Assembly (NCBI RefSeq): GCF_000821065.1
Contig: NZ_CDGG01000001.1
Span: forward strand, 2,976,001 to 3,040,000
Direction: 5' to 3'
Length of the DNA stretch: 64,000 nt
Source: Oceanobacillus oncorhynchi
GTDB taxonomy: Bacteria; Bacillota; Bacilli; Bacillales; Amphibacillaceae
Below, in pieces: positions 35,932-44,481 of the stretch. A model generated the notes under the pieces. The model did not search any database, was not told the origin of the DNA, and was given only the letters and a program-made list of their open reading frames with translations. The stretch's first letter is position 1, and the number at the start of each line of letters is the position of its first letter. A program made the translations under genes and the position numbers.

Positions 35932-36645
35932 TTAAACAGCTGTATTTTTGCTCTTCAACAAATCAATCAGTCTATATAGATAATAAGCTCCTCTTAATTG
36001 CTGCTCGATTTGATAATCCATATAATCCAGTGCATCAATAACAATTTTTCTGGCATCTGTTAAACTATGATGCTGTATCTTATCCAGGATATCGCGTACG
36101 GTGTCCAATAAATAAACAGAGGATTGTACCGTTTTGATGATCAATATTCTCCTCATATCCTCCCTTGTATATAGTCGATAACCATTTTCCGGATTTCTTT
36201 CAGGAGTGATTAACCCTTCCTTTTCCCAATGTCTGAGGGTGGTTGCAGCAACATGTAATTCGTCTTCTACTTCTCCAATCGAATAATATTTCTTTTGCTG
36301 TTTTTTCATGAAATCCTGTATATTATCTGGACTTAAGATAGAAGCAGCATCCAATGCCTGCTGTTTTCTTTCAAATAACTCAGCCTGCACTTGGTTGACT
36401 TCCCATAATGCTTCAATATATTTATTTTCCTGCAGCAGAGGCATCACTCTGCGGACGGTCCCCATCCCAAAACCAGGGTACATAGCCCGGATACACTGAA
36501 AATAAGCTTCATGGACCTCAGTGTACACACGATATCCATTTGCTTTCCGAATCGCTTTTGGCACAATGCCCCATTCTTCATAGTGTCTTAATGCACTTGT
36601 TCCTACATCTAGTTTCTTAGCAATATCGATTGGCCGCAGTTCCAT
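35932..36645 (-). CDS. MerR-type regulator with two DNA-binding domains
   Basis: 237 residues from the ATG at 36645, placed 6 bases after TTTGGAGG; a TTG at 36657 overlaps that site. Two MerR winged helix-turn-helix domains are visible: residues about 3-70 (RPIDIAKKLDVGTSALRHYEEWG) and about 118-185 (YYSIGEVEDELHVAATTLRHWEKEG, each shown in part), both with the GYRVYT/GYRLYT wing. Usual MerR proteins have one such domain and dimerise. The gene is divergent from the UvrA-like gene and is its probable regulator. Confidence 0.88.
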   Translation of the reverse strand: MELRPIDIAKKLDVGTSALRHYEEWGIVPKAIRKANGYRVYTEVHEAYFQCIRAMYPGFGMGTVRRVMPLLQENKYIEALWEVNQVQAELFERKQQALDAASILSPDNIQDFMKKQQKKYYSIGEVEDELHVAATTLRHWEKEGLITPERNPENGYRLYTREDMRRILIIKTVQSSVYLLDTVRDILDKIQHHSLTDARKIVIDALDYMDYQIEQQLRGAYYLYRLIDLLKSKNTAV

Positions 36646-36738
36646 GATTACCTCCAAAGATTAGATTAAAACCTTATAGACCCATGACGGGTTTTGGTTA
36701 ATTGAACGTTATTATAGCTTATCATTTTAACTCAAACT

Positions 36739-36764
36739 TTGCACTTGCACAAATGTTATATGAT
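36739..36764 (+). promoter_or_regulatory. Promoter/operator region of the leader ORF and UvrA-like gene
   Basis: A TATGAT -10 element (36759-36764) lies 33 bases before the leader ORF. The upstream TTTGCACTTGCACAAA is an imperfect palindrome with a TTGCAC direct repeat. The normal 17-base -35 position is poor, as expected for a MerR-activated promoter. Confidence 0.4.
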
Positions 36765-36796
36765 GGTAATAGATGTTAGAAAGGAGGGATATCAAG

Positions 36797-36913
36797 ATGC
36801 AATTGGTTATTAAAACTATCGTTCATCATGTCACCATGAAAAAAACATTGCACTTGAAAACAGAAAACAGAAAGAAAACAAAAATCAGGGAGGAGGAATA
36901 TCAACATGCATAA
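36797..36913 (+). CDS. 38-residue leader peptide overlapping the UvrA-like gene start
   Basis: A short frame begins [11 protein letters not shown] at an ATG placed 6-8 bases after a very strong AAGGAGGG site, and ends EEEYQHA. Its stop codon lies 5 bases inside the next gene, whose ATG is at 36906. The peptide is basic (many Lys and His) with no family match. Its ribosomes pass over the ribosome site of the UvrA-like gene, which fits translational coupling or drug-sensing attenuation. Too short for homology calls, but the start signal is excellent. Confidence 0.6.
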   Translation: MQLVIKTIVHHVTMKKTLHLKTENRKKTKIREEEYQHA

Positions 36914-39371
36914 TGTAATGACCGTAAACGGAGCGCGGGAGAATAATCTAAAGAATCTTTCTGTGTCTATCCCTAAAAACAAACTGATTGTGGTTACAGG
37001 CCCTTCTGGGTCTGGGAAAAGCACGCTTGCTCTGGACACCTTATTCAATGAATGTCAGCGTCAATATTTAGAATCAATGGGGATGCAGGGAATCAACAAA
37101 CCCAAAGTTGATTCTATCAGCGGGTTATCACCTGCAATCAGTATCAATCAGCATATCACCAATCGGAATCCACGTTCGACAGTGGGGACGATGACAGATA
37201 TGTATACCAGCTTGAGAATGGTATTTGAAAAGCATGGAGAAAGAACATGCCCAAGCTGTCAATATAGCATTAATCCAATGACTTATGAAGGAAACGTGGA
37301 AAAAGAAGCGGATAGCTTTACAGAATATATCTTATGTCCGAATTGTAATGTAAAAATGGAAAAGCTGACTCGGACGCACTTTTCTTATAATACAACCGAA
37401 GGAGCTTGTTCGAACTGTAAAGGATTGGGAGAAACAGTAGCTATTCATTTGCCATCAGTTTTTCATGAGGAGCTTTCTTTAGAGGATGGCGCTGTGGATA
37501 TTTTTGCCGGGCGTTATGGCGAATATCAAATTGCTGTTTTAAAAGCAGCTTTTCAATATTATCAGCTTCCGGATGCCGATAACGTAGCTATCAGGGACTT
37601 TAATGAAGGGCAAAAGGCTATTCTTTACTATGGTGTAGAAAGTGATGAAGTGAAGCAGCTGTTTCCAAACGTAAAGCCTCCAAAAACAGTAGAAAAAGGA
37701 AAATTCCCCGGCGTATTAACCTCGATGTGGCGCCGATATGCAGAGCATGATGGTTCTTCAGCCGAAGCAGATGCTTATTTCTATTCGCAGACTTGTCCAG
37801 TTTGTCATGGAGAACGTTTAAATGAAGTGAGCAGATCAGTTACCGTTGAAGGCTGGACAATTCCACAGCTGGTTGTCCATTCTTTAGAGGAAATGGCAGC
37901 TTGGATAGATAAATTAGAAGCATCACTGGAGCAGACAAGTTATCAGCTTGTCGAAACATTTGTGGAGGATATAAAAACAAAGCTTTCCCGAATTATCAAA
38001 ATAGGGCTGGGTTATCTGACACTGGATAGACAAGTGATTACGTTATCCGGCGGGGAGGCACAGCGTATTCGGTTATCTGCACTTTTAGATTCTGCACTTA
38101 CCGGTGTATTATATATTATGGATGAGCCGACAGTCGGTTTGCACCCGAAGGACACAGCCGGCCTGATTAGTATCTTAAAGCATTTGCGTGATTTAGGGAA
38201 TACCGTTCTGTTGATTGAGCATGATGTGGATGTCATGCGGGAGGCAGATTATATTATTGATATTGGACCGGGAGCTGGAAAGCTTGGAGGTACTGTGGTT
38301 GGTCAAGGAACACTGCAGGAATTGCTTCAGCAGGAAAAGTCAGTTACAGGGCAATATTTGCGTGCAGAGAAGCCTCGGAAAATGAATAATCGGACAAAGA
38401 AATACGAAGCCGGGATAACAATACATCACGCTGCTGCCAATAATCTTCAGGATGTGACCGTAACTTTTCCGACAGCCTGCTTAACCGCAGTAACTGGTGT
38501 TTCAGGCTCAGGAAAGTCATCGCTGTTATTTGAAGTGCTGGCAAAAGCGAATGATGCCATCCATGAAGACTTTGAAAAAATAACTGGTCTGGATGTCTTT
38601 GATCAGATGATTATTGTCGGCCAGTCTCCGCTCAGCAGAATGAAACGGTCCAATATGGCAACTTACATTGATTTATTTACACCTGTTCGAGCTATGTTTG
38701 CTAAGCTGCCGGAAGCAAAGGAAAAGAAGCTCACAGCAAAGCATTTCTCCTTCAATACAGCAGGAGGTCGCTGTGAAAATTGTCAGGGACTTGGCTATGT
38801 AACGACCAATATGCTCTTTTTCCCTGATTTAGAGGTCGTTTGTCCGGAATGTCTGGGGAGAAGGTTTAAACAAGAGATATTAGCAGTAAAATACCAGGGC
38901 TATTCTATCAATGATATTTTAGAAAGCTCTATCCATGAATGCCTTTCTATATTTGAAGGGGAGAAAAAGATACAAGCCATCTTAAAGCTCCTAACAGAAA
39001 TCGGTTTAGGCTATTTGAAAATGGGACAATCCTTAACCACTTTATCTGGAGGAGAAGGGCAACGATTAAAGCTGGCCAAAGAATTAATGAAGCAAGGGAA
39101 AAAGACGTCACTATATTTATTAGATGAGCCGACCAGTGGATTGCATCCGAATGATACGATTCAGCTGCTCAAGCTGTTAAATCGGCTGGTGGATGCAGGA
39201 AATACAGTGATTATGGTGGAGCACAACAGTCAGGTAATCGAAGCAGCAGACTGGGTGGTAGATTTAGGTCCTGAAGGCGGTGCAAAAGGAGGAAAGGTGA
39301 TTGCAGAAGGAACACCAGAGATGATAAAGGAAAACAAAGCTTCATATACAGGACAGTATTTGCAGGTTTAA
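36906..39371 (+). CDS. UvrA-like ABC ATPase (UvrA2 type, probable drug resistance)
   Basis: 821 residues with two ABC modules: Walker [10 protein letters not shown] (about 36) and GVSGSGKSS (about 535), signature motifs [12 protein letters not shown] and [12 protein letters not shown], Walker [13 protein letters not shown] and [12 protein letters not shown], plus zinc modules (CPSC, CPNC, CSNC and [11 protein letters not shown] with CPECLGRRF). UvrA proper is about 950 residues. The missing length fits loss of the UvrB-binding region, as in UvrA2/DrrC-like proteins tied to resistance against DNA-binding drugs. GGGAGGAGG precedes the ATG. Confidence 0.87.
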   Translation: MHNVMTVNGARENNLKNLSVSIPKNKLIVVTGPSGSGKSTLALDTLFNECQRQYLESMGMQGINKPKVDSISGLSPAISINQHITNRNPRSTVGTMTDMYTSLRMVFEKHGERTCPSCQYSINPMTYEGNVEKEADSFTEYILCPNCNVKMEKLTRTHFSYNTTEGACSNCKGLGETVAIHLPSVFHEELSLEDGAVDIFAGRYGEYQIAVLKAAFQYYQLPDADNVAIRDFNEGQKAILYYGVESDEVKQLFPNVKPPKTVEKGKFPGVLTSMWRRYAEHDGSSAEADAYFYSQTCPVCHGERLNEVSRSVTVEGWTIPQLVVHSLEEMAAWIDKLEASLEQTSYQLVETFVEDIKTKLSRIIKIGLGYLTLDRQVITLSGGEAQRIRLSALLDSALTGVLYIMDEPTVGLHPKDTAGLISILKHLRDLGNTVLLIEHDVDVMREADYIIDIGPGAGKLGGTVVGQGTLQELLQQEKSVTGQYLRAEKPRKMNNRTKKYEAGITIHHAAANNLQDVTVTFPTACLTAVTGVSGSGKSSLLFEVLAKANDAIHEDFEKITGLDVFDQMIIVGQSPLSRMKRSNMATYIDLFTPVRAMFAKLPEAKEKKLTAKHFSFNTAGGRCENCQGLGYVTTNMLFFPDLEVVCPECLGRRFKQEILAVKYQGYSINDILESSIHECLSIFEGEKKIQAILKLLTEIGLGYLKMGQSLTTLSGGEGQRLKLAKELMKQGKKTSLYLLDEPTSGLHPNDTIQLLKLLNRLVDAGNTVIMVEHNSQVIEAADWVVDLGPEGGAKGGKVIAEGTPEMIKENKASYTGQYLQV

Positions 39372-39384
39372 TTTATCGCAGTGT

Positions 39385-39420
39385 GACTGGCGGGAAAACT
39401 CCCACTGAGGGAAGTTTCAT
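39385..39420. repeat. Short copy of a dispersed repeat
   Basis: AACTCCCACTGAGGGAAG followed by TTTCATTTTA closely matches the segment at 58332-58361 (ACTCCCACTGAGTGAAG, TTTCGTTTTA). A fragment of the same intergenic repeat family. Confidence 0.55.
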
Positions 39421-39438
39421 TTTAAATATACTTTGCTT

Positions 39439-39475
39439 GAAAAGGACATCCTTAAAAAAGAAGGGTGGCCTTTTC
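39439..39475 (+). terminator. Terminator of the UvrA-like gene
   Basis: GAAAAGGACATCCTT pairs with AAGGGTGGCCTTTTC with one or two mismatches; T-rich ending. Confidence 0.7.
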
Positions 39476-39612
39476 AAATAATAAAGCTTCCAACTAAATG
39501 GAATGAATCCTTGCAGGGGGAAGCAACGTAAGTAGAAAGAAAGGGATATGAATTAGTGAATATAACTTTGCCAAATGACCATATATTCAATTAGCAGAGG
39601 AGGCAGAAGAAA

Positions 39613-40332
39613 ATGCGTTATGAATTTCACGCAATAACAATGCTGATTGTTGCATTGGCGGCTGTTGCAGTAATATTTTTATTACGTAAATCTAACAGAT
39701 TATCTATTCTAATCGGTCTGCTCAGCTGGATTGCTTTAAGTGCTTATTTTATCATCGAAGCAGTTGTTATCCGGGCAACTACAGCTCCTTATAGCTTTAT
39801 GAATCAACCGATGAGTGACCTTGGAGTAACGGCTTGTGGAACGGATACGTATGTACTTGCAAGCTACGCTATCTGTTCACCCTACCATTGGCTGATGAAC
39901 TGGACATTTTTCTTAACCGGGTTAGCTGTTTTGATGGGTGCTGTTTTGCTGTACCCGCTATGGCCCAAGGTTCGTTCTGCTAAAATAGCAAGTATTTTTA
40001 TTGGAATTTTTGGAGTGAGTTATGGCATCTCTGGTATCATTCCTGCAGATATTCATTTTTATTGGCATACGTTCACAGCACTCCCGGGAATGATTGTGCA
40101 GATTCCTGCGATGATTTTAATCAGTATTGCGATTTATAAAAAAATGCCGCGTCTATTTTGGTGGACGATGATTTGTACGACAGTCACTTCAGCAGCTCTT
40201 TTCAGTCTTTTCTTACAGCCTGTATTGACCAGTCTGCCCGGCGGTTTGCTTCAGCGTATTCTCTATGCCTCGGTATATATCTGGCTGACAGGTACGGCTA
40301 TTGGTCTCTGGAGCAGGGGATATGATATATGA
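39613..40332 (+). CDS. DUF998 family membrane protein
   Basis: 239 residues, about six to seven membrane helices. The family pattern is seen in MNQPMSDLGVTAC (conserved P-S-D-L-G loop) and in the helix with IFGVSYGISGIIPADIHFYWH. DUF998 proteins are widespread and without firm function. AGAGGAGGC precedes the ATG. A single gene between the UvrA-like unit and the ABC ATPase. Confidence 0.8.
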   Translation: MRYEFHAITMLIVALAAVAVIFLLRKSNRLSILIGLLSWIALSAYFIIEAVVIRATTAPYSFMNQPMSDLGVTACGTDTYVLASYAICSPYHWLMNWTFFLTGLAVLMGAVLLYPLWPKVRSAKIASIFIGIFGVSYGISGIIPADIHFYWHTFTALPGMIVQIPAMILISIAIYKKMPRLFWWTMICTTVTSAALFSLFLQPVLTSLPGGLLQRILYASVYIWLTGTAIGLWSRGYDI

Positions 40333-40663
40333 AGCTGAATTGCAAAGACATGGATAAATGCATGAAATAACTCCTTTTCATAGAATTATCAATCTGTTTG
40401 CTGACTAAACTTAACAATTCAATAAATAAGATTGAACTGACAGCGGCTTAGTGCTATGATTTGGATATTCTGATAATTATGAAATTGTTAAGGTGGAGAA
40501 GGAAAAAGACCTAAGCAGCCGACAATAAACAAATAGATAGAATTAACCGAAAAACTAGCGGCAACAGAAATCATAAAGTGCATTTTACTAGAAAAGCAGC
40601 ACATCTTATAGTATTCTAGCGGAATAATTAACAGACTTTTCAATTAGATAGAGGGGATAAGAA
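40333..40663. other. Gap holding a long untranslated leader
   Basis: No coding frame of useful length. The promoter at 40432-40460 leaves an untranslated leader of about 197 bases before the ABC ATPase gene. An eleven-codon frame (MKLLRWRRRKKT, about 40479) has no ribosome site. No known riboswitch was recognised. Confidence 0.45.
40432..40460 (+). promoter_or_regulatory. Strong sigma-A promoter with extended -10
   Basis: TTGAAC, 17 bases, then TGC-TATGAT. The best promoter match in this gap, in front of the YlmA-like gene. Confidence 0.6.
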
Positions 40664-41449
40664 ATGGAGAACATTGTTTATTTTAATGAGATAACATGGC
40701 GCAGAAATGATCAGGAAATTTTACAGGATATTAATTGGCAAATTAAAGAGGGAGAGCATTGGGCGATTTTAGGTTTAAATGGATCAGGTAAAACCTCGCT
40801 CTTAAATATTATTACTGGTTATAATTATCCGACGTCTGGAAAAATGACCGTGCTGGATCGGCTTTTTGGAAGAACAGATTTATCTGAATTACGAAAATCA
40901 ATCGGCTATGTAAGCAGTGCATTGGAGCGTTTTCAAGAGACGATCCAGCTGGAGCCGGTTGAAAATGTGATTATCAGCGGTAAATTTGCTTCCTTTGGGA
41001 TTTATGAAGAGGTATCTGAAGCGGATTGGCAGCAGGCTGATCAGATTCTTTCAGACCTTCGATTAGACTACTTAAAAGGAAAAAAATATCAAGTGCTTTC
41101 GCAAGGGGAAAGAAGAAGAGTTCTTATTGGCCGGGCGTTAATGAGTCAACCGGAAATACTGATTTTAGATGAACCCTGCTCCGGTTTAGATATTTTATCG
41201 CGTGAAGAGGTACTGGAATTAATGAACGATATACAAGCGAATACGCACCTGCTTTATGTTACACATCATATCGAAGAAATTACAGAAGCCATTTCCCACG
41301 TGGCCTTAGTTCGTGACGGAAAATTAGTAGCGACTGGAGAAAAGCACGATGTTTTAACCGATGCTTTATTAAGTGAAACATTTAAAATCCCTGTTCAGGT
41401 ACATTGGGATGGAGGCAGACCCTGGTTAACGATTGAAAAAAGAAGGTAG
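40664..41449 (+). CDS. ylmA: ABC transporter ATP-binding protein (YlmA/ModF-like)
   Basis: 261 residues. Walker A GLNGSGKTSLL, signature LSQGERRRVLIGRAL, Walker B ILILDEPCSGLD and switch His in LLYVTHHIEEI are all intact. The set matches B. subtilis YlmA and the ModF-type ATPases, which lack an obvious membrane partner; none is encoded nearby here either. GAGGGG precedes the ATG. Function unproven. Confidence 0.87.
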   Translation: MENIVYFNEITWRRNDQEILQDINWQIKEGEHWAILGLNGSGKTSLLNIITGYNYPTSGKMTVLDRLFGRTDLSELRKSIGYVSSALERFQETIQLEPVENVIISGKFASFGIYEEVSEADWQQADQILSDLRLDYLKGKKYQVLSQGERRRVLIGRALMSQPEILILDEPCSGLDILSREEVLELMNDIQANTHLLYVTHHIEEITEAISHVALVRDGKLVATGEKHDVLTDALLSETFKIPVQVHWDGGRPWLTIEKRR

Positions 41450-41544
41450 CGGCTTGCATGACTTTTCCCTGTTTGAAGATATTTCTAATTTACTGGAAAA
41501 GGTGTATGATAAAGAAGAAGAAATTAGAAATGGGGGAAAATATA

Positions 41545-42642
41545 GTGAAAAGCAGATTGTTTAGGCTGATGGCTGTAGCTGCGGCTATCGTATTATTGCT
41601 GGGAGCCTGCAGCAATAATGATGACGAAGAAGCTCAAAAGCCAATGCCAGAACCGGATGAACAGAAAGAAGAAATCCCTGAATTAGAGGCAGAAGAAGCA
41701 GAAGAGGTATTACAAACCTACAATGAAGCATTCCAAAATGTGATTGAAAATGCAGCGGAAGACGGAGAAGTAACGGATTTTGATTCTCCGGAAGAGCTTC
41801 AGGAGGAATTCTCGACCATTATGTCCGAGGATTTAGCAGCAAAGATGGCAGATGCTTATTTTGAAGAGAATGAAGAGGGATCCATCTACATAGTTGCTTC
41901 CGAAGAACCTGTCTGGTTTGATGAAGAAGAAACATATGAATTAGAAAAAGCAGAAGATAATTTGTATGAAGTAGAGCAGGAACAGACGGATAATATGCTT
42001 AGCGTTACTTATTCTATTTTCTGGAATGAAGAGAAGTGGATCGTATCTGATGTGGAAACAGAAGATATTCCAGTTGAGGAAAATGACGGAGATACTTCAA
42101 ATAGTGAGGCTGAAGCGGATTCGAATCAGACCGAACAGGAAAATAATACAGACAATGACACTGCAGACCAGGATACGGATGGAGCAGCTGCAGAAGAAAC
42201 AAATGAATCAACAGATGAAGATACAGCTAATAATGAAGCAAATGCAACGGAAGAAGAAAATGATCAGGTAAGTCCTGACAGTGAGGAAAATAATTCTGGT
42301 CAGGGTGGTACAGATACCAGTGACAGTGATACATCAGACGATACCGATATGGACAACTCTGAGAGCAATCAGAATCCGGAATCAGAAGAGAATGAAGAAG
42401 AGAATACAGATGAGAATGCCTCATCGATTGATGCTGCAGCAGCTGAAAAATTAGTTAAAGAACACTTAAATATGGTCGACGATAGTTTAGAGGTTGTTAC
42501 TAGTCACCAGGATGAAGAAGGAAACTATGTGGTACAGGTATATGAGCTTGTTGATCAGGATGACGGCTTAGCACATACCGCTACGTATGGATGGTATACG
42601 GTAGATCAGACTACCGGAGAAGTAAAAGAGACAGAATTCTAA
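41545..42642 (+). CDS. Lipoprotein with a long acidic Asp/Glu/Asn/Ser-rich linker
   Basis: 365 residues from the GTG at 41545, which follows GGGGGAAAA. The N-terminus KSRLFRLMAVAAAIVLLLGAC is a lipoprotein signal with the anchored cysteine at 22. A first soluble domain (about 55-185) is followed by a disordered acidic stretch of about 110 residues rich in D, E, N, S and T, then a C-terminal domain of about 70 residues (AAEKLVKEHLNMVDDSLEVV... ending GEVKETEF) resembling small secreted beta domains. The acidic linker would let the last domain reach through the cell wall, common in salt-adapted Bacillaceae. Function unknown. Confidence 0.75.
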   Translation: MKSRLFRLMAVAAAIVLLLGACSNNDDEEAQKPMPEPDEQKEEIPELEAEEAEEVLQTYNEAFQNVIENAAEDGEVTDFDSPEELQEEFSTIMSEDLAAKMADAYFEENEEGSIYIVASEEPVWFDEEETYELEKAEDNLYEVEQEQTDNMLSVTYSIFWNEEKWIVSDVETEDIPVEENDGDTSNSEAEADSNQTEQENNTDNDTADQDTDGAAAEETNESTDEDTANNEANATEEENDQVSPDSEENNSGQGGTDTSDSDTSDDTDMDNSESNQNPESEENEEENTDENASSIDAAAAEKLVKEHLNMVDDSLEVVTSHQDEEGNYVVQVYELVDQDDGLAHTATYGWYTVDQTTGEVKETEF

Positions 42643-42656
42643 ATAAGAATAGATTA

Positions 42657-42700
42657 ACAGCTGGTAGAATGTTCTAGGAAAACGTTTCGCCAGCTTTTTT
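42657..42700 (+). terminator. Terminator of the lipoprotein gene
   Basis: AGCTGG pairs with CCAGCT over a 25-base loop, followed by TTTTTT. Confidence 0.65.
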
Positions 42701-42798
42701 CTTTTGAAGGAATAACATCTTACAAATAATTTAGGCTGTGTTTTAGCAAGAACAGCAGGTCTCATGTACAATGGAATAAAGGTATTTTTCATGAAGAA

Positions 42799-42890
42799 GC
42801 GCTTGTAAAACTGACGTCTTCCAAGAGAGTGTGAAAAAGTATTTATTTAGGCAGGAGATAACAGGCGCAGGCTCACGTTGAATGAAGTCT
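42799..42890. repeat. Dispersed hairpin repeat, copy B
   Basis: Shares ATTTATTTAGGCAGGAGATAACAGGCGC with the copies at 17.3 and 58.1 kb. The left arm GCGCTTGTAAAACT is a partial complement of the right arm. Confidence 0.6.
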
Positions 42891-42970
42891 CACTTTATGA
42901 TTATTTATAAATGTAATGGAGAACTTTAAACATATTGATGCAGTAAAATATGGATTTGTGAGGAGCGGAA

Positions 42971-43870
42971 ATGGTGAAAAAAGTCGCTTTAATTATAAAC
43001 CCGAACGCCGGAAAACAAAAGCTGGCACAACAATTAGATAAAATTCAATCTAGATTAACGGAAATATTTGAAGAGGTAACTATCTTGCAGACCAAAAAGG
43101 AAGGGGATGGAGAACGTTTTGTTGAAAAGCATGCGGAAGAAGTTGATTTACTGATTGCGGGTGGGGGAGATGGAACTGTTTTTGAAATTATGAATGCCCT
43201 CGTTCCATTGAAAAACAGGCCGGTTTTTGCTATTTTGCCAGGCGGAACATGCAATGATTTTTCCCGGACGCTTGGCATCAGCCAAAAGCCAATAGAAGCG
43301 TTAGAGCAAATTATCATGCAGAAACGAATGCAGGTCGATGTGGGTAAATATGAGGAAAATTACTTTTTAAATTTCTGGGGCATCGGTATTATTTCCAAGG
43401 TTGCTGAAGAAATGGATGAAGCAAATAAGCAGGTTTTCGGAAGGGTTTCTTATTATCTGAATACATCCAGGCTTGCTTTTCAAAATGAAGCTTTTGCATT
43501 GAAATTGCATAGTGAGGAATTCGATTATGATGAGAAAGCAGAATTGCTGGTTGTTGGAAATGGTTCCTTTCTCGGCGGGATTCAATCCTTCTTTCCGAAT
43601 GCAGATGTACAGGACGGAAAATTCGATGTCCTGATTGTCAAAGAAGCAAAACTGAAGTATTTAAAGAAATGGCTGGAAGCTAAGATACAGGATGATTATC
43701 CGGAAAATGAAAAAGATGATGATATTATTTATTTTCGGACAAACCGTTTAGAAGTATCTACTTCCCCGGAACAAAATATTGATTGTGATGGCGAATTTTT
43801 AAATAAAACACCAGCAACGATTGAAGTGCTCCCGAAACATTTGGACATGATTTATGGGGAGATGGAATAA
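42971..43870 (+). CDS. Diacylglycerol/lipid kinase family protein (YegS/BmrU-like)
   Basis: 299 residues with the DAGK catalytic fold. Nucleotide-binding motif IINPNAGK at the start, the glycine-rich GGGDGTVFEIMNAL loop, LPGGTCNDFSRTLGI and the later IDCDGEF strand are the family hallmarks. It phosphorylates diacylglycerol or a related lipid at the membrane face. Slightly short for DgkB but a good match for the YegS/BmrU group. GAGGAGCGG precedes the ATG. Confidence 0.9.
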   Translation: MVKKVALIINPNAGKQKLAQQLDKIQSRLTEIFEEVTILQTKKEGDGERFVEKHAEEVDLLIAGGGDGTVFEIMNALVPLKNRPVFAILPGGTCNDFSRTLGISQKPIEALEQIIMQKRMQVDVGKYEENYFLNFWGIGIISKVAEEMDEANKQVFGRVSYYLNTSRLAFQNEAFALKLHSEEFDYDEKAELLVVGNGSFLGGIQSFFPNADVQDGKFDVLIVKEAKLKYLKKWLEAKIQDDYPENEKDDDIIYFRTNRLEVSTSPEQNIDCDGEFLNKTPATIEVLPKHLDMIYGEME

Positions 43871-43877
43871 AAAGCTA

Positions 43878-43944
43878 AAGCTGAGGGATAAGGGGATGCC
43901 TTCTCTAAATATAGAGGGGCAGGACCTTGTCCATCAGCTTTTTC
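43878..43944. terminator. Terminator between the lipid kinase and the holin gene
   Basis: A long nested hairpin: AAGCTGA/TCAGCTT outside, GGATAAGG/CCTTGTCC inside, and a further stem at the centre, ending in TTTTTC. Confidence 0.7.
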
Positions 43945-43948
43945 TATC

Positions 43949-44194
43949 TTAACGTTTCAGCTTTTCCATCAGTTTATCCGCTTCTTTTGCGGAGGGGGTA
44001 TAGCTGTTATTTTTCCAATGATTCCAGATTTCGGATATGAATAAAGCGATGAGAGATAGCACGGAAACAAGCTCTTCGTTCGATAAAGGGATGAGTTTGT
44101 AGCCTAACAGCATGGCAGCTGTATTGATGAATACAATGATTAAAACAGCCAGCCGAATCCATTTATTATTTATTTTTGCCAGATTTTCACTCAA
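43949..44194 (-). CDS. SPP1-type phage holin, isolated
   Basis: 81 residues with two membrane helices and the C-terminal WNHWKNNSYTPSAKEADKL, a signature of SPP1-type holins. The middle YKLIPLSNEELVSVLSLIALFIS also fits. Holins form pores that release endolysins. The start is TTG, 8 bases after AAAGGAGG. No endolysin or phage gene is near, so it is a domesticated holin or a phage remnant. Confidence 0.85.
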   Translation of the reverse strand: MSENLAKINNKWIRLAVLIIVFINTAAMLLGYKLIPLSNEELVSVLSLIALFISEIWNHWKNNSYTPSAKEADKLMEKLKR

Positions 44195-44343
44195 GAAAGC
44201 AGCCTCCTTTTTATAAGATATGGGCAGGGTAAAAGAATTATAACGAAATTTTTTATTGGAATGCTATGATTTTTTTGAATTATAAGAATGTATTGTTACA
44301 TAAGTATCAAAAATGTTACAATTGTATTAAACATTATAATCTA

Positions 44344-44373
44344 TGTTGACGCTTTCATTTTTAGTGATAATAT
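44344..44373 (+). promoter_or_regulatory. LPMO promoter with candidate cre overlap
   Basis: TTGACG, 16 bases, then TAATAT. The stretch TGTTGACGCTTTCA (44344-44357) overlaps the -35 and resembles a cre with two mismatches, as would suit CcpA repression of a polysaccharide-degrading enzyme. Confidence 0.45.
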
Positions 44374-44380
44374 AAATTTA

Positions 44381-44459
44381 AGACGGTTGTAAATTAAATG
44401 AAAATTAGCCAAAATATTATATCATTAAGAAAACATTGGATTTTAATCTATAACCGTCT
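44381..44459 (+). promoter_or_regulatory. 5' leader hairpin of the LPMO gene
   Basis: AGACGGTT (44381-44388) and AACCGTCT (44452-44459) are perfect arms, with further pairing inside (AATTAAA/TTTTAAT). It begins close to the expected transcription start and ends about 20 bases before the start codon; it may stabilise the mRNA. Confidence 0.5.
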
Positions 44460-44481
44460 AAACAAGTAAAGGAGGAGTTTT

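Noticed and set aside
43949..44194. Prophage
   Set aside because: Only the holin is phage-like; neighbouring genes are ordinary chromosomal genes.
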